Positions 18,201-26,537 of a DNA stretch of 51,858 nt are shown one piece after another. The notes beneath the pieces were generated by a model. It did no database searches, was not told where the DNA came from, and was given only the letters and a program-made list of their open reading frames with translations. A program made the translations under genes and the position numbers. This stretch comes from Sergeia podlipaevii (taxonomy: Eukaryota; Euglenozoa; Kinetoplastea; Trypanosomatida; Trypanosomatidae): positions 1 through 51,858 of the forward strand of contig JASANZ010002133.1 of assembly GCA_030849805.1 (NCBI GenBank). Reading direction: 5' to 3'. Position 1 is the first letter of the stretch. Every line of letters begins with the position of its first letter.

Positions 18201-20093
18201 CTTGCGGAGGATCTTCACCTCAGCACTAGCGCTAGTAGAGGCGACAACTTTTCAACGAACGGAGGTGTTATTGCTGACGGGGTCGTAGCAGACATCAATG
18301 CCATTACCGTGACGCTTTCAAGATTTGACCCTCTTTCCTTCACAAACGACGCACTTGTTGCTGCACGTGATGTTCTTTCCTCCCCATGTGCCAAGGCCTC
18401 GAACGACGACACCTCCACTCCCATCAAGAGACGGCAGCAGCAACAGCCACCCTCTGTGTTTCACGCTTCGCTTCTTCCTGGGAGTAGGCTTCGCCCGTGC
18501 GCGGCCACAGCTCCCTTCACCTTCCTCTTGAATGCACTCAAGGCGCTGCCGCAGATCATGTCAGCTCACCTGCTTCACGGAGGCGGCGATGGTAGCGCGG
18601 ATACTCACTCGGGCAAGAGCACTGTAAGAGCTGCAGCGTCTTCTGGCATTGCTGCTTCCACACGTGGAGTCTTGCCCTTTGCCTTCATGCATGCTACTCT
18701 CGCCGAAGCCATTCCTCCTCCACATGTCTTCCATGAATGGATGACCATGAACTATGCCAAGGATGCCACGACACAAGACGCCACTGTTGAGAAGGACACG
18801 GATGCATCTTTCACTGCTGCCGCTGTCTCTGTGGATGGCAGTCTTACGCGCTTAGAGCGCGGCGAGGCGCTTCTTCGCTGCGCCGCTGTTACGCTGCAGC
18901 AGCTGGTGGCGATTCCTGGCTTCCGTTTCGGTGTCCTGCGCCATCACCTGCGACGTCTTGTGTGTGTAAGTGGGCTTCCATGCTTGCGTCGTCTTCGACA
19001 GCTTCAGCAGTCTCACCAGCACGCGAGGGTTATAGCAGGCAGCAGCAGCGGTAGTCGTCTTCTTGGCCAAGGGCCCGCTGAAGATGGCAAGAACACATTG
19101 TGGTGCCGAGTGCTGGCACTGTGCGGCGCTTCATCCGCCACGCTACTCGACGACGACGCCTTTGTGGATTCCGTGTGGATGTTTTTGACCACTGTTACGG
19201 CTCCGAGTCACTCCACGGCGTCGGTGGTGATGATGGGAACTTCCTCTGCCGCCGCCATGTCCAACGCAAGCGTCAACGTTGCCTCTTCCAGCCCCGCTGT
19301 AGAGGAGAGCGAAGGAGGAGAACACTCACAACTGCCGCTGCTTACCCAATGTGAGGTATCCAGCGTGATTAATCTTCTCTCCCGCACCTGGCTTGGCGCT
19401 GCTGCTGCCGCCACGACTTCGTCTAGTAGTACGCGCAACCCATCTGGGCCCCAGGAAGTGCTGTGGCGCCGTCCCGCTCTGGTTGCGCCGACTATCAGCG
19501 CTCTCTTCGCGTGTATCCTGCGTGGAGTTCGCTGCAACGTGTATGACAGCAGCGTGTTAAATCAAATGTCATCGTTCTTTTATCAACTCGTGAAGAACGT
19601 GGAAGGAGGACGCGCATCATCCACTGCAGCTCCTACAGAGCAGCGACAGGGAGCAGAGGAGGACGAGGGGAAGATGGCCACCTCGCATGCTAGTAGCAGC
19701 AGTACTAGCAAGTTGTTGAAATATCTTTGCCTCGCTGCTATCACGACAAATATCTTTGAGCTAGCTCAACACTACGTGAGCGTCTTCACCCTTCATAGCA
19801 ACGACCTGGACTACATCGCACTCGACTTTCTCAAGACCTTGAGCCGTCATCATCTCCCCCGCTCCACAGCACCACCCATTGCACACCACAAGGGGACGAA
19901 GATCTTTAGTCTTGGCATGTCTGACAACACGCTTTCTGATCTTACCTTCACCTGTGTTGCAAGCGCCGATGGAAAGGCGCTTCTGAAGCAGGCTGCCCTC
20001 CGCATTGAAGAGGAAGAGGGGAGTGGCAACACTGGGGATCAGGATGGCGGTAGCGGTGCTCTGGAGCGTCGCCGTATCTTCTGCGTTGACTGA
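12228..20093 (+). CDS. Giant helical protein, tentatively Urb2/Npa2-like
   Basis: 2,621 residues from the first ATG after the likely acceptor. The frame is open 62 codons further upstream, but only to a TTG and through a Lys-rich unlikely peptide. The protein is mostly Leu/Ala-rich helical segments, as in HEAT/ARM-type scaffolds, separated by Ser-, Asn-, Gln- and Glu-rich linkers, with basic patches such as KKRTQRDARKKGKEEKK-type stretches near 560-580 and SRKRGRD near 1820 that could be nuclear localisation signals. No catalytic motif, signal peptide or transmembrane segment stands out. The last 200 residues (helical pairs, then KIFSLGMSDNT, then ADGKALLKQAALRI) are vaguely like the C-terminal region of Urb2/Npa2, a pre-60S ribosome assembly factor, but this is only a low-confidence suggestion. 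It could equally be a kinetoplastid-specific scaffold. Confidence 0.85.
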   Translation: MLACAAIQKLERYGQLGWKRSSSEDFVLSSLKDSKRTNIYALTHFETWRECLAAFQPKLALTATGGAGATTTTTTSSSSKLGKGKSQSAASNVNQDDETATSAATYVSAPPRASQVTVSDSLVYAMSFSTALITHHVHAYLQEVAFDKQQQQQQQAHRETGERDALSGTPRASAAAAAVFERGAAGITAAAELLTLLGDIAVVMVKDTRCCRHSYSNQFTQAIAHLLSNVTSLSLFMNSLVMVVNHKSSQKRHDGEKKREEDLYRQSEVAIASMSMSVLSLENATVRQLRRAMAQYPVEMLLHSRTCTAQIKQQINNTKKQTNANAGAGAATMAIKKDEEKDRLLAEMHLDVAAPLAAVLLDCALGGSFTAFDSGLSLFQKMSLLFAILSNPVVAAAAAATATGDDEKAVGSGQGARKTFFQNDHEKHLRGELLNSLCEVLSPIACSRSTRYVVYYRGDDLKLMQCNVKQASEYALHTYVTSPPLEGALYDALLTITQQQPRGDADKHNSCSALRRCVLLLAQWIVSLPYFFQSFCTDLSWTSFAQEQRRAALMRQAKDRRTQRDARKKGKEEKKVAAATTLTMNSLAGSIQERRRSSSSNADSVRSEASSSNVSTTDSVTSRLSDASTAGRGDCGVEGDQRSVITQNSLAHSMLSLESRASLLSTLSKRSAASYLSFLSVLKPEGGAAEGEEEAEPKLHESADGNTNLPLILLEDIVLGLHRFMEIVPDTLLDDWGLRTLCWQTMGQLFSYVESTISVSHVYAAAAAAAGVTSGSSEKTRAIAATRLTPLFNLGQDLRYNHGLGYESLGILFAKVIAPELEKGTIAEEGRAKLSEEAHSAAAAATAALTMVGHKKQGTVTESPASAHGNGVDHTGDARNKRVYAEVALSRCLSAYETVAPQVVDMNLTIILRIASRAASEGCGTNNNTNNNNNNSNNSSNSDSGAVLFNFLANVVERLGKSNQVGMLLDALVAQKDSSSSSSPVSLSTAPAAATVEDTREDVAALQVTFSHPRVRAALVEACAASMDPENLLAHLIKYISAWTDPEGKEECVDEEERDDRRHDPLDVLFVLQLVATVLEGIAPTSVTSSAVLERSTELELLLSSFFVDYLYSPFNGNSKAGEEEYKNDDEEESQKQKKKMSEFFKGGVPRARRLRRLLLQALDAIYRCRGVTEHCLHDLGLQNVEAYLGMLEETLWQVQSQVGQLVVHLSIDELHEAAASPFLSTGEKYRRKELMSHLDARVLLPSLALQRLSLARSVSVILGVSVGPADETRSLVHYVLTALSGGEGEEVEVEGEGCSADRISNANYAALVFANSITEEGWASIMQFAKVKRMRAALVRLLHATFEFSSTVASDEASPLPPPVWLSRCLRCASGTVMRALTDVFVSISSDDVIEYVKYVQKSSKNSSKKHNSAAGEGSNALPVLLDAFGYVYTITGHIPYWPMLLDVTVQWLLALHTVFAAASSNGANAAADDVARRLLGFVRLGITTESRCEDVLRRALITLGNTSHQQQSERKSIGGGSSKGLSRQYVEAIGVPLTLLADLQCCDARKKKQGNATEAGSGEDEEERGESTSAVVVNEMCFEDEIQSLTCALFSDEFLSVLWASSSSSSTMTMEAAAEGGAASTAALPSSEDTAMSIAADLYTTCLSAIQLQWRSDAAARADPLSLRERSPAFCFVQRVAAHFRKVSAIEMSTRRGSSQPLVAFVRGMDKSPLTLPLSAPSSAVTTSTELFDLVEAEWVAVFGHLLHRTLHAMHLSGSNSMSKGNHATPKVAADIVADLDSLNGLHVSLLASFAKKSQNRRASEHRQNNSSRKRGRDVVGTVAAVAKEEGEEKAEEDETATEEHHSAMKAGKVEGGSDTAATMTDLKSQHEHLEKVKRPLAAHVGLMAALLQTSSLSSVIEEIIGQLKILVAPLSTNGVADVNAANSMEKNSRKNIPNSKKQQQQQHKTSSTTEGAEQGSSVHTVAAVVRLLALGEDAGVTAAWTLLSLAEDLHLSTSASRGDNFSTNGGVIADGVVADINAITVTLSRFDPLSFTNDALVAARDVLSSPCAKASNDDTSTPIKRRQQQQPPSVFHASLLPGSRLRPCAATAPFTFLLNALKALPQIMSAHLLHGGGDGSADTHSGKSTVRAAASSGIAASTRGVLPFAFMHATLAEAIPPPHVFHEWMTMNYAKDATTQDATVEKDTDASFTAAAVSVDGSLTRLERGEALLRCAAVTLQQLVAIPGFRFGVLRHHLRRLVCVSGLPCLRRLRQLQQSHQHARVIAGSSSGSRLLGQGPAEDGKNTLWCRVLALCGASSATLLDDDAFVDSVWMFLTTVTAPSHSTASVVMMGTSSAAAMSNASVNVASSSPAVEESEGGEHSQLPLLTQCEVSSVINLLSRTWLGAAAAATTSSSSTRNPSGPQEVLWRRPALVAPTISALFACILRGVRCNVYDSSVLNQMSSFFYQLVKNVEGGRASSTAAPTEQRQGAEEDEGKMATSHASSSSTSKLLKYLCLAAITTNIFELAQHYVSVFTLHSNDLDYIALDFLKTLSRHHLPRSTAPPIAHHKGTKIFSLGMSDNTLSDLTFTCVASADGKALLKQAALRIEEEEGSGNTGDQDGGSGALERRRIFCVD

Positions 20094-20394
20094 GAGTGAG
20101 AGAGCTTCTTGAAATAGTTTCTGTCATGCTGTGTGGGGACTTTTTTTTCATGCTGAATGAATATGTTTTTTTTTTTGTTGTTGTTGTTGTTTGATGTGTG
20201 TATGTGCATGTGTATGTGCGTGTGTTGTTGGGTTGGCTTTGCATGAGTGTGAGCATGATTATTATTTATAATTGGTGCGCGTGTATGTTTGAGAGAGATA
20301 TCGAACGATATACACTACAAAGCGGATATGAAGTCTCCTCCTTTTCTTTTCTTTTTTTTTCTGAAGACGGGAGCGCAGAGCGACAGAAGGAAAG

Positions 20395-20422
20395 GTGTGT
20401 GTGTGTGTGTGTGTGTGTGTGT
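20395..20422 (+). repeat. (GT)n microsatellite
   Basis: About 14 uninterrupted GT units. Confidence 0.9.
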
Positions 20423-20832
20423 AGGTGGGGAGAGGAGAGTGGAATGATTGATGTTACGCACCGACAGATAAAAATAGCTTCGAATAACTTTTTTATTTGG
20501 TCAATAAATTACTTAAATGAATATTGTAAAAGGATAACATTACTCGCAAGTGTGTATAAACTAACAAGTATGAAATCAATTTCAGAACAATTTCTTCCAA
20601 AGAAAAGTGTATGTTATCACCTTTTTTTTGGCTTTTACTTTTGCGCTTTTTTTTTTTGACTTCTTTCAATATGTTATCATTATTAATTATATCATGCTTT
20701 TTTTTTCTTTTTTCTTTATTGTTATTATTGTTATCTATTCATTTATAAAAGGTTCATCACAGCTGTAGCTCTCTACCACTACTCATATATATAGGTCTGG
20801 AGTACGGTGTACAGGGCAGTGTTGGAAGGAGA

Positions 20833-20856
20833 ATATATATATATATATATATATAT
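20833..20856. repeat. (AT)n microsatellite
   Basis: Twelve AT units, self-complementary. Confidence 0.9.
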
Positions 20857-21039
20857 CGATTAGTACGTTGCACGTTCTACTTGTCATTTCTCGTGACACG
20901 CTTCTTGTGAGTTTCAACACGCACATCTCGCGTACATAAGAGAAGGGAGTGAGAAGAGGAAAAAAAAAGAAAAAGAAACGGAGATACAACTTCTTTAGAA
21001 AAGAGAAGAGGGGGGAAGGAAAGGTACAACGAAATATCT

Positions 21040-21042
<3 letters not shown>

Positions 21043-21075
<33 letters not shown>

Positions 21076-21098
21076 TTATTTATATATATTTATATATA
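21043..21098. repeat. (AT)n / TTTA microsatellite
   Basis: An (AT)n run of about 14 units followed by TTTA and TATA units, in the spacer just upstream of SEC11. Confidence 0.85.
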
Positions 21099-21154
21099 GT
21101 CTACAGTTTTATCGCCTTAAGTCCGCACAGGCACACACAAACACAAGAAAAGAA

Positions 21155-21172
21155 GTTTTTTTCAATTTACAG
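21155..21172 (+). promoter_or_regulatory. Candidate spliced-leader acceptor for SEC11
   Basis: A T7 tract followed by CAATTTACAG, with AG at 21171-21172. The first ATG after it is 21213, giving a leader of about 40 bases. Confidence 0.6.
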
Positions 21173-21212
21173 GGGGGAAAAGAGTGAGTGAGTGTGTGTG
21201 TGTGTCTATAAG

Positions 21213-21761
21213 ATGAGAGATCTTATCAACGACATCGGCTCCATCCGTCGACGCGATGTACCCAAACTTTTACATCAAGGCGGCATCTTCATCGCTCTTG
21301 TCGTCATTCTTCTCCAAGTGATTGCCTTTATCTCGGCGAGTGATGCCACGTTGGTGGCAGTTTTGAGCGGTAGCATGGAGCCTGGGTACTACCGCGGTGA
21401 TATATTACTGCTTCATCATCTCCAAAAGTACCCCGTCACTGTTGGCGATATAATTGTATTTGACCTGGAGGGGCGGGATATTCCGATTGTCCATCGTGTG
21501 CACCGCACGCACACGCGCACCGCTGATGGCGTGCGTCTGCTACGCACAAAGGGTGATAACAACTTTGGAGATGATAAGGTGCTTTATCCGATGCAGAGGG
21601 ACTGGATCGAGGACAAGCACATTCGCGGCAAAACATTTGCCTACGTGCCAGGCGTCGGGCACCTGTCGTTGATGATGAGCGAGTGGCGGATAGTGAAAGT
21701 GTTCACGCTGGTTGTCATAGCGCTTTTTCTTATTCAAACGATTTTGGACGAGGATGGGTAG
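21213..21761 (+). CDS. SEC11: Signal peptidase complex catalytic subunit SEC11
   Basis: 182 residues, the usual size for eukaryotic Sec11 (type I signal peptidase, family S26B). The enzyme cleaves signal peptides from proteins entering the endoplasmic reticulum. An N-terminal hydrophobic segment (about residues 25-42) anchors the protein, with the catalytic part on the lumenal side. The nucleophile is Ser54 in SGSMEP, the catalytic His is His94 in IVHRV, and the Asp-rich box GDNN/FGDD lies at about 114-121, as in Ser/His/Asp-type ER signal peptidases. A second hydrophobic segment closes the protein (about 164-178). I start at 21213, the first ATG after the likely acceptor; the frame runs on upstream only through a GT repeat. 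The next gene encodes a protein with a signal peptide, but no functional link is implied. Confidence 0.95.
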   Translation: MRDLINDIGSIRRRDVPKLLHQGGIFIALVVILLQVIAFISASDATLVAVLSGSMEPGYYRGDILLLHHLQKYPVTVGDIIVFDLEGRDIPIVHRVHRTHTRTADGVRLLRTKGDNNFGDDKVLYPMQRDWIEDKHIRGKTFAYVPGVGHLSLMMSEWRIVKVFTLVVIALFLIQTILDEDG

Positions 21762-22625
21762 GAGAGGGGAGAGAGAAGAAAGAACAGGAAAACGAAAAAA
21801 GGAAATGGCGAAGGAGGAAAGAGAGAGAGAGAGAGAGATCAATGGAACATCTGGGAATGTGAATAGAGGGAGAAAGACGAGGAGTAGCTACAATAGAAAA
21901 GGATGATATATCATCGAGGGACACCTTTTTTTTTTCTTTTTTTTTTCGCTTTTACTCTCCTCTGTTTGCTTGCCTTTTTTTCCTTTTTTTTCACATATGG
22001 TTGTGATTTGATATGCTTTTTTTTTTGGTCTTATTGTTGACGACGGTGATGACGAGATGTCATTGCATACTCCTTTGCTTTCTGTTTGTTAATTTTGTTT
22101 GCGAGAACATTTTTTTTTTTTTAGATAAAAGAAAGGGAGGGAAACAAGGGTGGCGTGAGCGACTCTTCTCCATTATAAGCAATGAATGAGCAATGATTGA
22201 AGAGCATATCTATGGATTCTGAAACTGTGCTAAACGTAAACCCCTCTGTGAAGTGTTTATGTTATATTCATCGTTGCAGTTATGTTTTTTTTTTCTCTTT
22301 TTTTGATCACTTCCTTTTCTTTTCTCCCCTTTCCGATATTTCTGGATTTTTTTTATACATGATTATCTTAAGGATAGTAGTATCCTCACTCCCTTTTATT
22401 TTCATTAAGTGTTTACACACAAATACACTCACTCACTTGCGCGCATACACACACACACTCACATACATATATATATATATATATAAGGGAGCCTCAGCAC
22501 TTACAAAGAAAAAAAAATTGGCACTGTTTGTTTTCGTTTTTTTTTCTTCTTTTAGTGGCCCCTTCTGTTTTTATTGGCACTCAAGTAAAGGCAAAAAAAA
22601 GAAAAGAAAAAAAAAAGAGGACATT
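21762..22625. other. Intergenic spacer and 5' leader
   Basis: A poly-T and (GA)n-rich spacer. From 22197 the frame of the next gene is open without stops, including in-frame ATGs, but that stretch is Phe/Ser/Tyr low-complexity and contains a strong acceptor at 22555, so it is treated as untranslated. Confidence 0.65.
22526..22555 (+). promoter_or_regulatory. Candidate spliced-leader acceptor for membrane protein gene at 22626
   Basis: A strong pyrimidine tract ends CTTCTTTTAG, with AG at 22554-22555. It excludes the upstream in-frame ATGs and makes 22626 the first ATG of the mRNA. Confidence 0.65.
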
Positions 22626-23579
22626 ATGGCTTTAAAGAAGGCTAAAGTCAGCAGCGACTCCGCCGCTGTGGTCCTTGTGCTCTTCTTAGCCTCTCTACTC
22701 CTAGCCTTCACAACCAATGCCGATGCCGTCGACGCCACTACTGCGCCCCCTGAGACAATCAGCCCTGCGCAATGTAAGATTGTAAATCCAGACCCCTTTG
22801 TTACTCTGCCGCCTGCCCCGGGCAATAACATTCTCGCCGCGCTGCCATACAACGACTTTGGCTATGAAACTTGTGTGCAGCAGCGCTGCGAGTGCGCAGA
22901 TGACGAGCTCTACACTCCTGGCAGCGGCATCTACTGCAGCGGCTCTGCGTTTTCAACAAATGGTGCCATCACGTGTAATAAGATGACGGAGTGCTTCAAG
23001 TTCTTCTGGGAGTGCGTGACAGAGAACCTCGTGTCTCGCTACGCCAAGCTGGGCAATGGTGTGGACCCGTCGGAGCTGGCAGCGGTGACGGCAATGCAGG
23101 TCGATGGGCAAACACCTGGTCAACCTTTTGAAGATACCGTCACCTACGAGTCCTGCTCGTATATTCAATGGCAGGCCGCTGATGCACGCGAGCCTTGTGG
23201 TCTTGGCACCTGCATCCCCAACAACACGCAGTGCGTTCAATACCTCATACCCCCACCGCTTCCTTACAACCATCAACTCTGCACTCAGGGCTGCGTCGCG
23301 GTGTTGATGCTTATGGCGCTGACTATTATGGTTTTCTTCTCCGCTATCTGCTGTTGTGTACTGTGCCCAGCACAGGTTGTGGTGATCGAGCCTCTCATTC
23401 AGGCTGATGCCTTGGAGGATGATCGCTCAAGGAAGACAGGAAGTCGCAAGGCGGGCAGTCGCAAGACGCATCAGAGCAACACCAGTACCGAACGCCCTCG
23501 GGGTGGTTCAGAGCAGCAGTCGTACGAGCCTGCTCAGGAAGACCACGACAATGATTCTCTCAAAGCGAAAAATAATTAA
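22626..23579 (+). CDS. Cys-rich type I membrane protein of unknown function
   Basis: 317 residues with the layout of a surface or secretory-pathway protein; I do not recognise the family. A basic N-terminus and hydrophobic core (about residues 14-32, VVLVLFLASLLLAF) form a clear signal peptide. The ectodomain (about 35-215) has many Cys residues in a spaced pattern (CVQQRCEC, CNKMTECFKFFWEC, CGLGTC, CVQY), suggesting several disulphides, plus an NNT glycosylation site. One transmembrane helix (about 223-247) ends in a Cys cluster (AICCCVLC) that could be palmitoylated. The cytoplasmic tail is hydrophilic with a repeated basic unit (RKTGSRKAGSRKT) and an acidic end. The start at 22626 is chosen because the acceptor at 22555 removes earlier ATGs and because it places the signal peptide at the N-terminus. 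Confidence 0.88.
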   Translation: MALKKAKVSSDSAAVVLVLFLASLLLAFTTNADAVDATTAPPETISPAQCKIVNPDPFVTLPPAPGNNILAALPYNDFGYETCVQQRCECADDELYTPGSGIYCSGSAFSTNGAITCNKMTECFKFFWECVTENLVSRYAKLGNGVDPSELAAVTAMQVDGQTPGQPFEDTVTYESCSYIQWQAADAREPCGLGTCIPNNTQCVQYLIPPPLPYNHQLCTQGCVAVLMLMALTIMVFFSAICCCVLCPAQVVVIEPLIQADALEDDRSRKTGSRKAGSRKTHQSNTSTERPRGGSEQQSYEPAQEDHDNDSLKAKNN

Positions 23580-24786
23580 AGAAGAAAAAATAGTGAGGTG
23601 TTTCGATTTCATTTTTTTTTTTCTCTATCCCTCTTGCATTTATGCTATAGTATCAGCAACACTATACACATAGCGCGAGAGGGAGATGGTAAGGGAAAAG
23701 ATGAGCATAAAAGAAATGCCGCGAGTGATGGAGGATTGCTACTAAGCAGAAAGAATGTATGTTCTTCCCCAACCTCTTGTGTCATACATAGCTTTAAGTG
23801 CCCTTTTTTTTGTGCTTGTAATGCTTTTTTTTTAAGTGATTTTTTTCAGCATTTTTGTTTTGTTTTTGTTCCATCTGATGATATGGATTGTAGTGTTCTC
23901 TCAAGAATGAGAGGAGAGGGGAAAGGAAAAAAAAATGGTGATATGATAGAGAGTGTGTGGTAGGAGAAGGAACCATACGTGAGCGCTGTACACGAAGAAA
24001 GAACGCTCCTTGTATGTGAGGCACACGCATATCTTGGTGCTTCCTTTTCATCTAGTTGTGGCTGTTGCTTTGTCAATTGCTAATATGTGTGCGTACGTGT
24101 ATATATATATATGTTGGTTTGTTTGTTTGTTGTGGTTCTCTGATTTTTTTTTTCTTATGGAGGATCAGAGAAAACACAACGTACTGGAGGGAGAAACGAA
24201 GAAAAACATTTTTTTTCTTCTATTTCTAAAAAGTACCTTTGGAAGGTGTATAGCTCCGTTTCAATGAGAAGAAGAAAAAGAGGGGGAATGCAAGTGGTCA
24301 TATATCACATCACATATATACGCGACGGGTAGGTCGGAAATATATATGTGTATATATAAATTAGGATATTAGCCAGTTGCTGCAGACGTTCAACCATCAT
24401 TCGAGTTAGCGTATGACTGTAAAAGCATTTATTTATTTATTTTTGCGGTTTATTTAGGGTTTACATTTATATGTACTTGTGTTTGTGTAGCGGTAGTTAT
24501 GTTTGTTTGTTTTTGCTACATTTTTTTTTTTTTTGGAGAAGTGAAGAATGGTGTATTTACTTCCTCCTATACAATTAAAGAATGCATTAAAAAAAAAAAT
24601 AGATATACACATTGCACCAGTCACTGGTATCGTTGTGTATCTACGTTTTGTATATATATAAAAAAAACACTTTTGCAGGGCAGCTTCCTAGTCTATTGAT
24701 AAGATTGTGCAAAGAGCTTGCCAAGGACTCGTGAATTTATCTCCCTTCACAAGATACCATTATGAAAAATGCAATGAGCTGTGTAC

Positions 24787-24817
<31 letters not shown>

Positions 24818-24825
24818 CCTCTCTC
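24787..24825 (+). repeat. (ATCTCT)n / (CT)n pyrimidine-rich repeat
   Basis: Three ATCTCT units followed by CT dinucleotides. A pyrimidine-rich strand in the spacer upstream of SUMO. Confidence 0.8.
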
Positions 24826-25013
24826 ACCTTTGTTTATTCGCTCCTTTCGGTTAATCATTTTTTTTTTTTGAAAATAGCCCATTACTAACTTATCCACACA
24901 TACTTGTTTAAGGTTACAGTGCATTTTGCATAGGCCTATTGGTGTGGCGTCACTTTTTAAAATTATTATTTATCTATAGAGTTATCAACAGAGCTACAGT
25001 GTAGTATCATCTT

Positions 25014-25061
25014 ACTTCTTTTCTTTTTTTTTTTCTCTCTCTCTCTCTGTGCGTTTGGCAG
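25014..25061 (+). promoter_or_regulatory. Strong spliced-leader acceptor for SUMO
   Basis: A long T/CT tract followed by TGTGCGTTTGGCAG, with AG at 25060-25061, 27 bases before the ATG. This is the clearest acceptor in the window. Confidence 0.75.
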
Positions 25062-25088
25062 ATACATCAACCATAACCATTACCAATT

Positions 25089-25427
25089 ATGGAAAATCAG
25101 GATAACAATCACCACAACGGCGAGGGCGACGCGCCGGCACCAGCCGCTGCAGCTGCGGTGAAGGCTGAGGGGGCCCCAGTGCAGCAGGTATCGTTGAAGG
25201 TGGTGAACGCCGATGGCGCAGAAATGTTCTTCAAGATCAAGCGTGGCACTCAGCTGAAGAAACTCATCGATGCCTATTGCAAGAAGCAAGGTATCACCCG
25301 TGGCAGCGTTCGTTTTCTGTTTGATGGTTCCCCGATTGATGAAGGCAAGACTCCTGAGGACCTTGGCATGGAGGATGACGATGTGATAGACGCGATGGTA
25401 GAGCAGACTGGTGGCTGTGGATATTAA
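25089..25427 (+). CDS. SUMO: SUMO precursor
   Basis: 112 residues, normal for a trypanosomatid SUMO. A flexible Ala/Pro-rich N-terminus (1-32) precedes a ubiquitin-fold core: VSLKVVNADGAEMFFKIK, the helix LKKLIDAYCKKQG, VRFLFDG and DLGMEDDDVIDAMVEQTGG. The Gly-Gly at 108-109 is followed by a three-residue tail (CGY) that a SENP/Ulp protease would remove before conjugation to target lysines. The N-terminus contains VKAE (24-27), a sumoylation consensus (hydrophobic-K-x-E), so the protein could build poly-SUMO chains through Lys25. The conjugation pathway follows from the family; chain formation is inference. The start is the first ATG after a strong acceptor. Confidence 0.97.
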   Translation: MENQDNNHHNGEGDAPAPAAAAAVKAEGAPVQQVSLKVVNADGAEMFFKIKRGTQLKKLIDAYCKKQGITRGSVRFLFDGSPIDEGKTPEDLGMEDDDVIDAMVEQTGGCGY

Positions 25428-26537
25428 AAAGAAAAAAAAAGAAGAAGACAAAAGAAGAGATGCATTTACTTTTTTGTAATCTCTCTCTTTTTCCTTTTTT
25501 CTTTTTTTTTTTTCATTTTTTTTTCTCTCTCTCTGTCCCTCCGTCATATTTATATTTATTGTGAAGGAAGCATCTACCTGTCCTCCTCTTTTTTTTTCGT
25601 TTGTTTGTTTGTTTGTTTTTCTTACCGATTCACTCATGTTTTTTTTTATTATTACTATTGCTTCATTTTAGCTACGCCCCGTTTTTCTTTTTTGTTTGTT
25701 TGTTTTCTCTCTGTTCTGACAGTGTCATATATATTTCTTCTTCTTCTTCCCCGCGGATATTTGTGATTGCACACGAAGACAATAGAAGACTACAGAAGAA
25801 GGTCTTACAAAGTATGTATATATATTTAAGAGAACAGAGGGAACGTTTTTCTGAAGAAATAAAAAGAAGAAGCAGCAGTGCAATACAAGAAAGAAAACCA
25901 AAACGTGGATGAAAAAAAAAAAGAGAGAGCGCGCGAGGACAGCAACATTTAAAAAATTACCACCGGGAAAGATAAAAGAGGAAGGAAGCATTTCTTTTCT
26001 TCTTTTTGTTCTTCCTATATAGATTTTTTTTTTGATTTCCTATTTTTTTATATTGTTTTTTTTGTTGTTGTGGTGGTCGTCCTTGTTCAGTAACGCGTTC
26101 ATTTTTTTTTTTTTGCCTTTTACGAGGAAAAGAGAAAAAAAAATTGAAAGGAAGACTATGGTATTTGCTGGAATAGAAAGAAAGAACGAATGTCCCTTCA
26201 CATCTTTAATATTAATATTTAATCTTGTACATGAAAAGAAAAGAGAGAGAGAAAAAAAAAAGAAAAAAAAAAGAAACACGCCCAAATTGCTTTACCTGTG
26301 AAAAGGCGTCTTATCGATACCCTTCTTTCATTTCCCTTTGAAGATAATCCACTTTTGTTTCTTTGAATATATTTAATACCTTTCTTTTATCATCATCATG
26401 TTTTCATTCATATAAATTTTTCCTTGTCTGTTTGTATCATTGCAGAACTATAGTATATATATAAATATATACCCCTTTATACGATTGCACAGTCATTACT
26501 GCTTTTGGGGGGAAAAAAAAAATACAGAGAAAAAAAA
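25428..26537. other. Intergenic spacer
   Basis: 1.1 kb of poly-T, poly-A and purine-rich runs with no credible gene. The frames at 25601-25912 and 26032-26301 are Phe- and Lys-rich artefacts of homopolymers. Confidence 0.65.
26416..26445 (+). promoter_or_regulatory. Candidate spliced-leader acceptor for His-rich protein gene
   Basis: A pyrimidine-rich tract (TTTTTCCTTGTCTGTTTG) runs into TATCATTGCAG, with AG at 26444-26445. No ATG lies between it and 26538. Confidence 0.55.

Larger units (their letters stand above)
20094..21212. other. Intergenic spacer with microsatellites
   Basis: No credible gene in 1.1 kb. It contains a (GTT)n run near 20176, a (GT)n block, two (AT)n blocks and poly-T. 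The 153-residue open frame at 20198-20659 runs through the GT block (Cys/Val repeat) and poly-T and is rejected. Confidence 0.65.
23580..25088. other. Intergenic spacer
   Basis: 1.5 kb with no credible gene: poly-T runs, AT-rich blocks near 24300-24360, a TTTA run near 24428 and an (ATCTCT)n run. Candidate frames here are Phe- or Lys-rich low-complexity peptides. Confidence 0.65.

Noticed and set aside
20198..20659. 153-residue + strand frame in a spacer
   Set aside because: Runs through the GT microsatellite (Cys-Val repeat) and poly-T; no recognisable domain.
22197..22625. 143-codon in-frame N-terminal extension of the Cys-rich membrane protein
   Set aside because: Low-complexity peptide, and it contains a strong polypyrimidine-AG acceptor at 22555. 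Starting at 22626 places a clean signal peptide at the N-terminus.
23598..23963. 121-residue + strand frame in a spacer
   Set aside because: Phe-rich low-complexity sequence with no domain and no separate acceptor.
25080..25637. 185-residue minus-strand frame overlapping SUMO
   Set aside because: It combines the antisense of SUMO with Lys-rich sequence from poly-T, and the + strand SUMO is certain.
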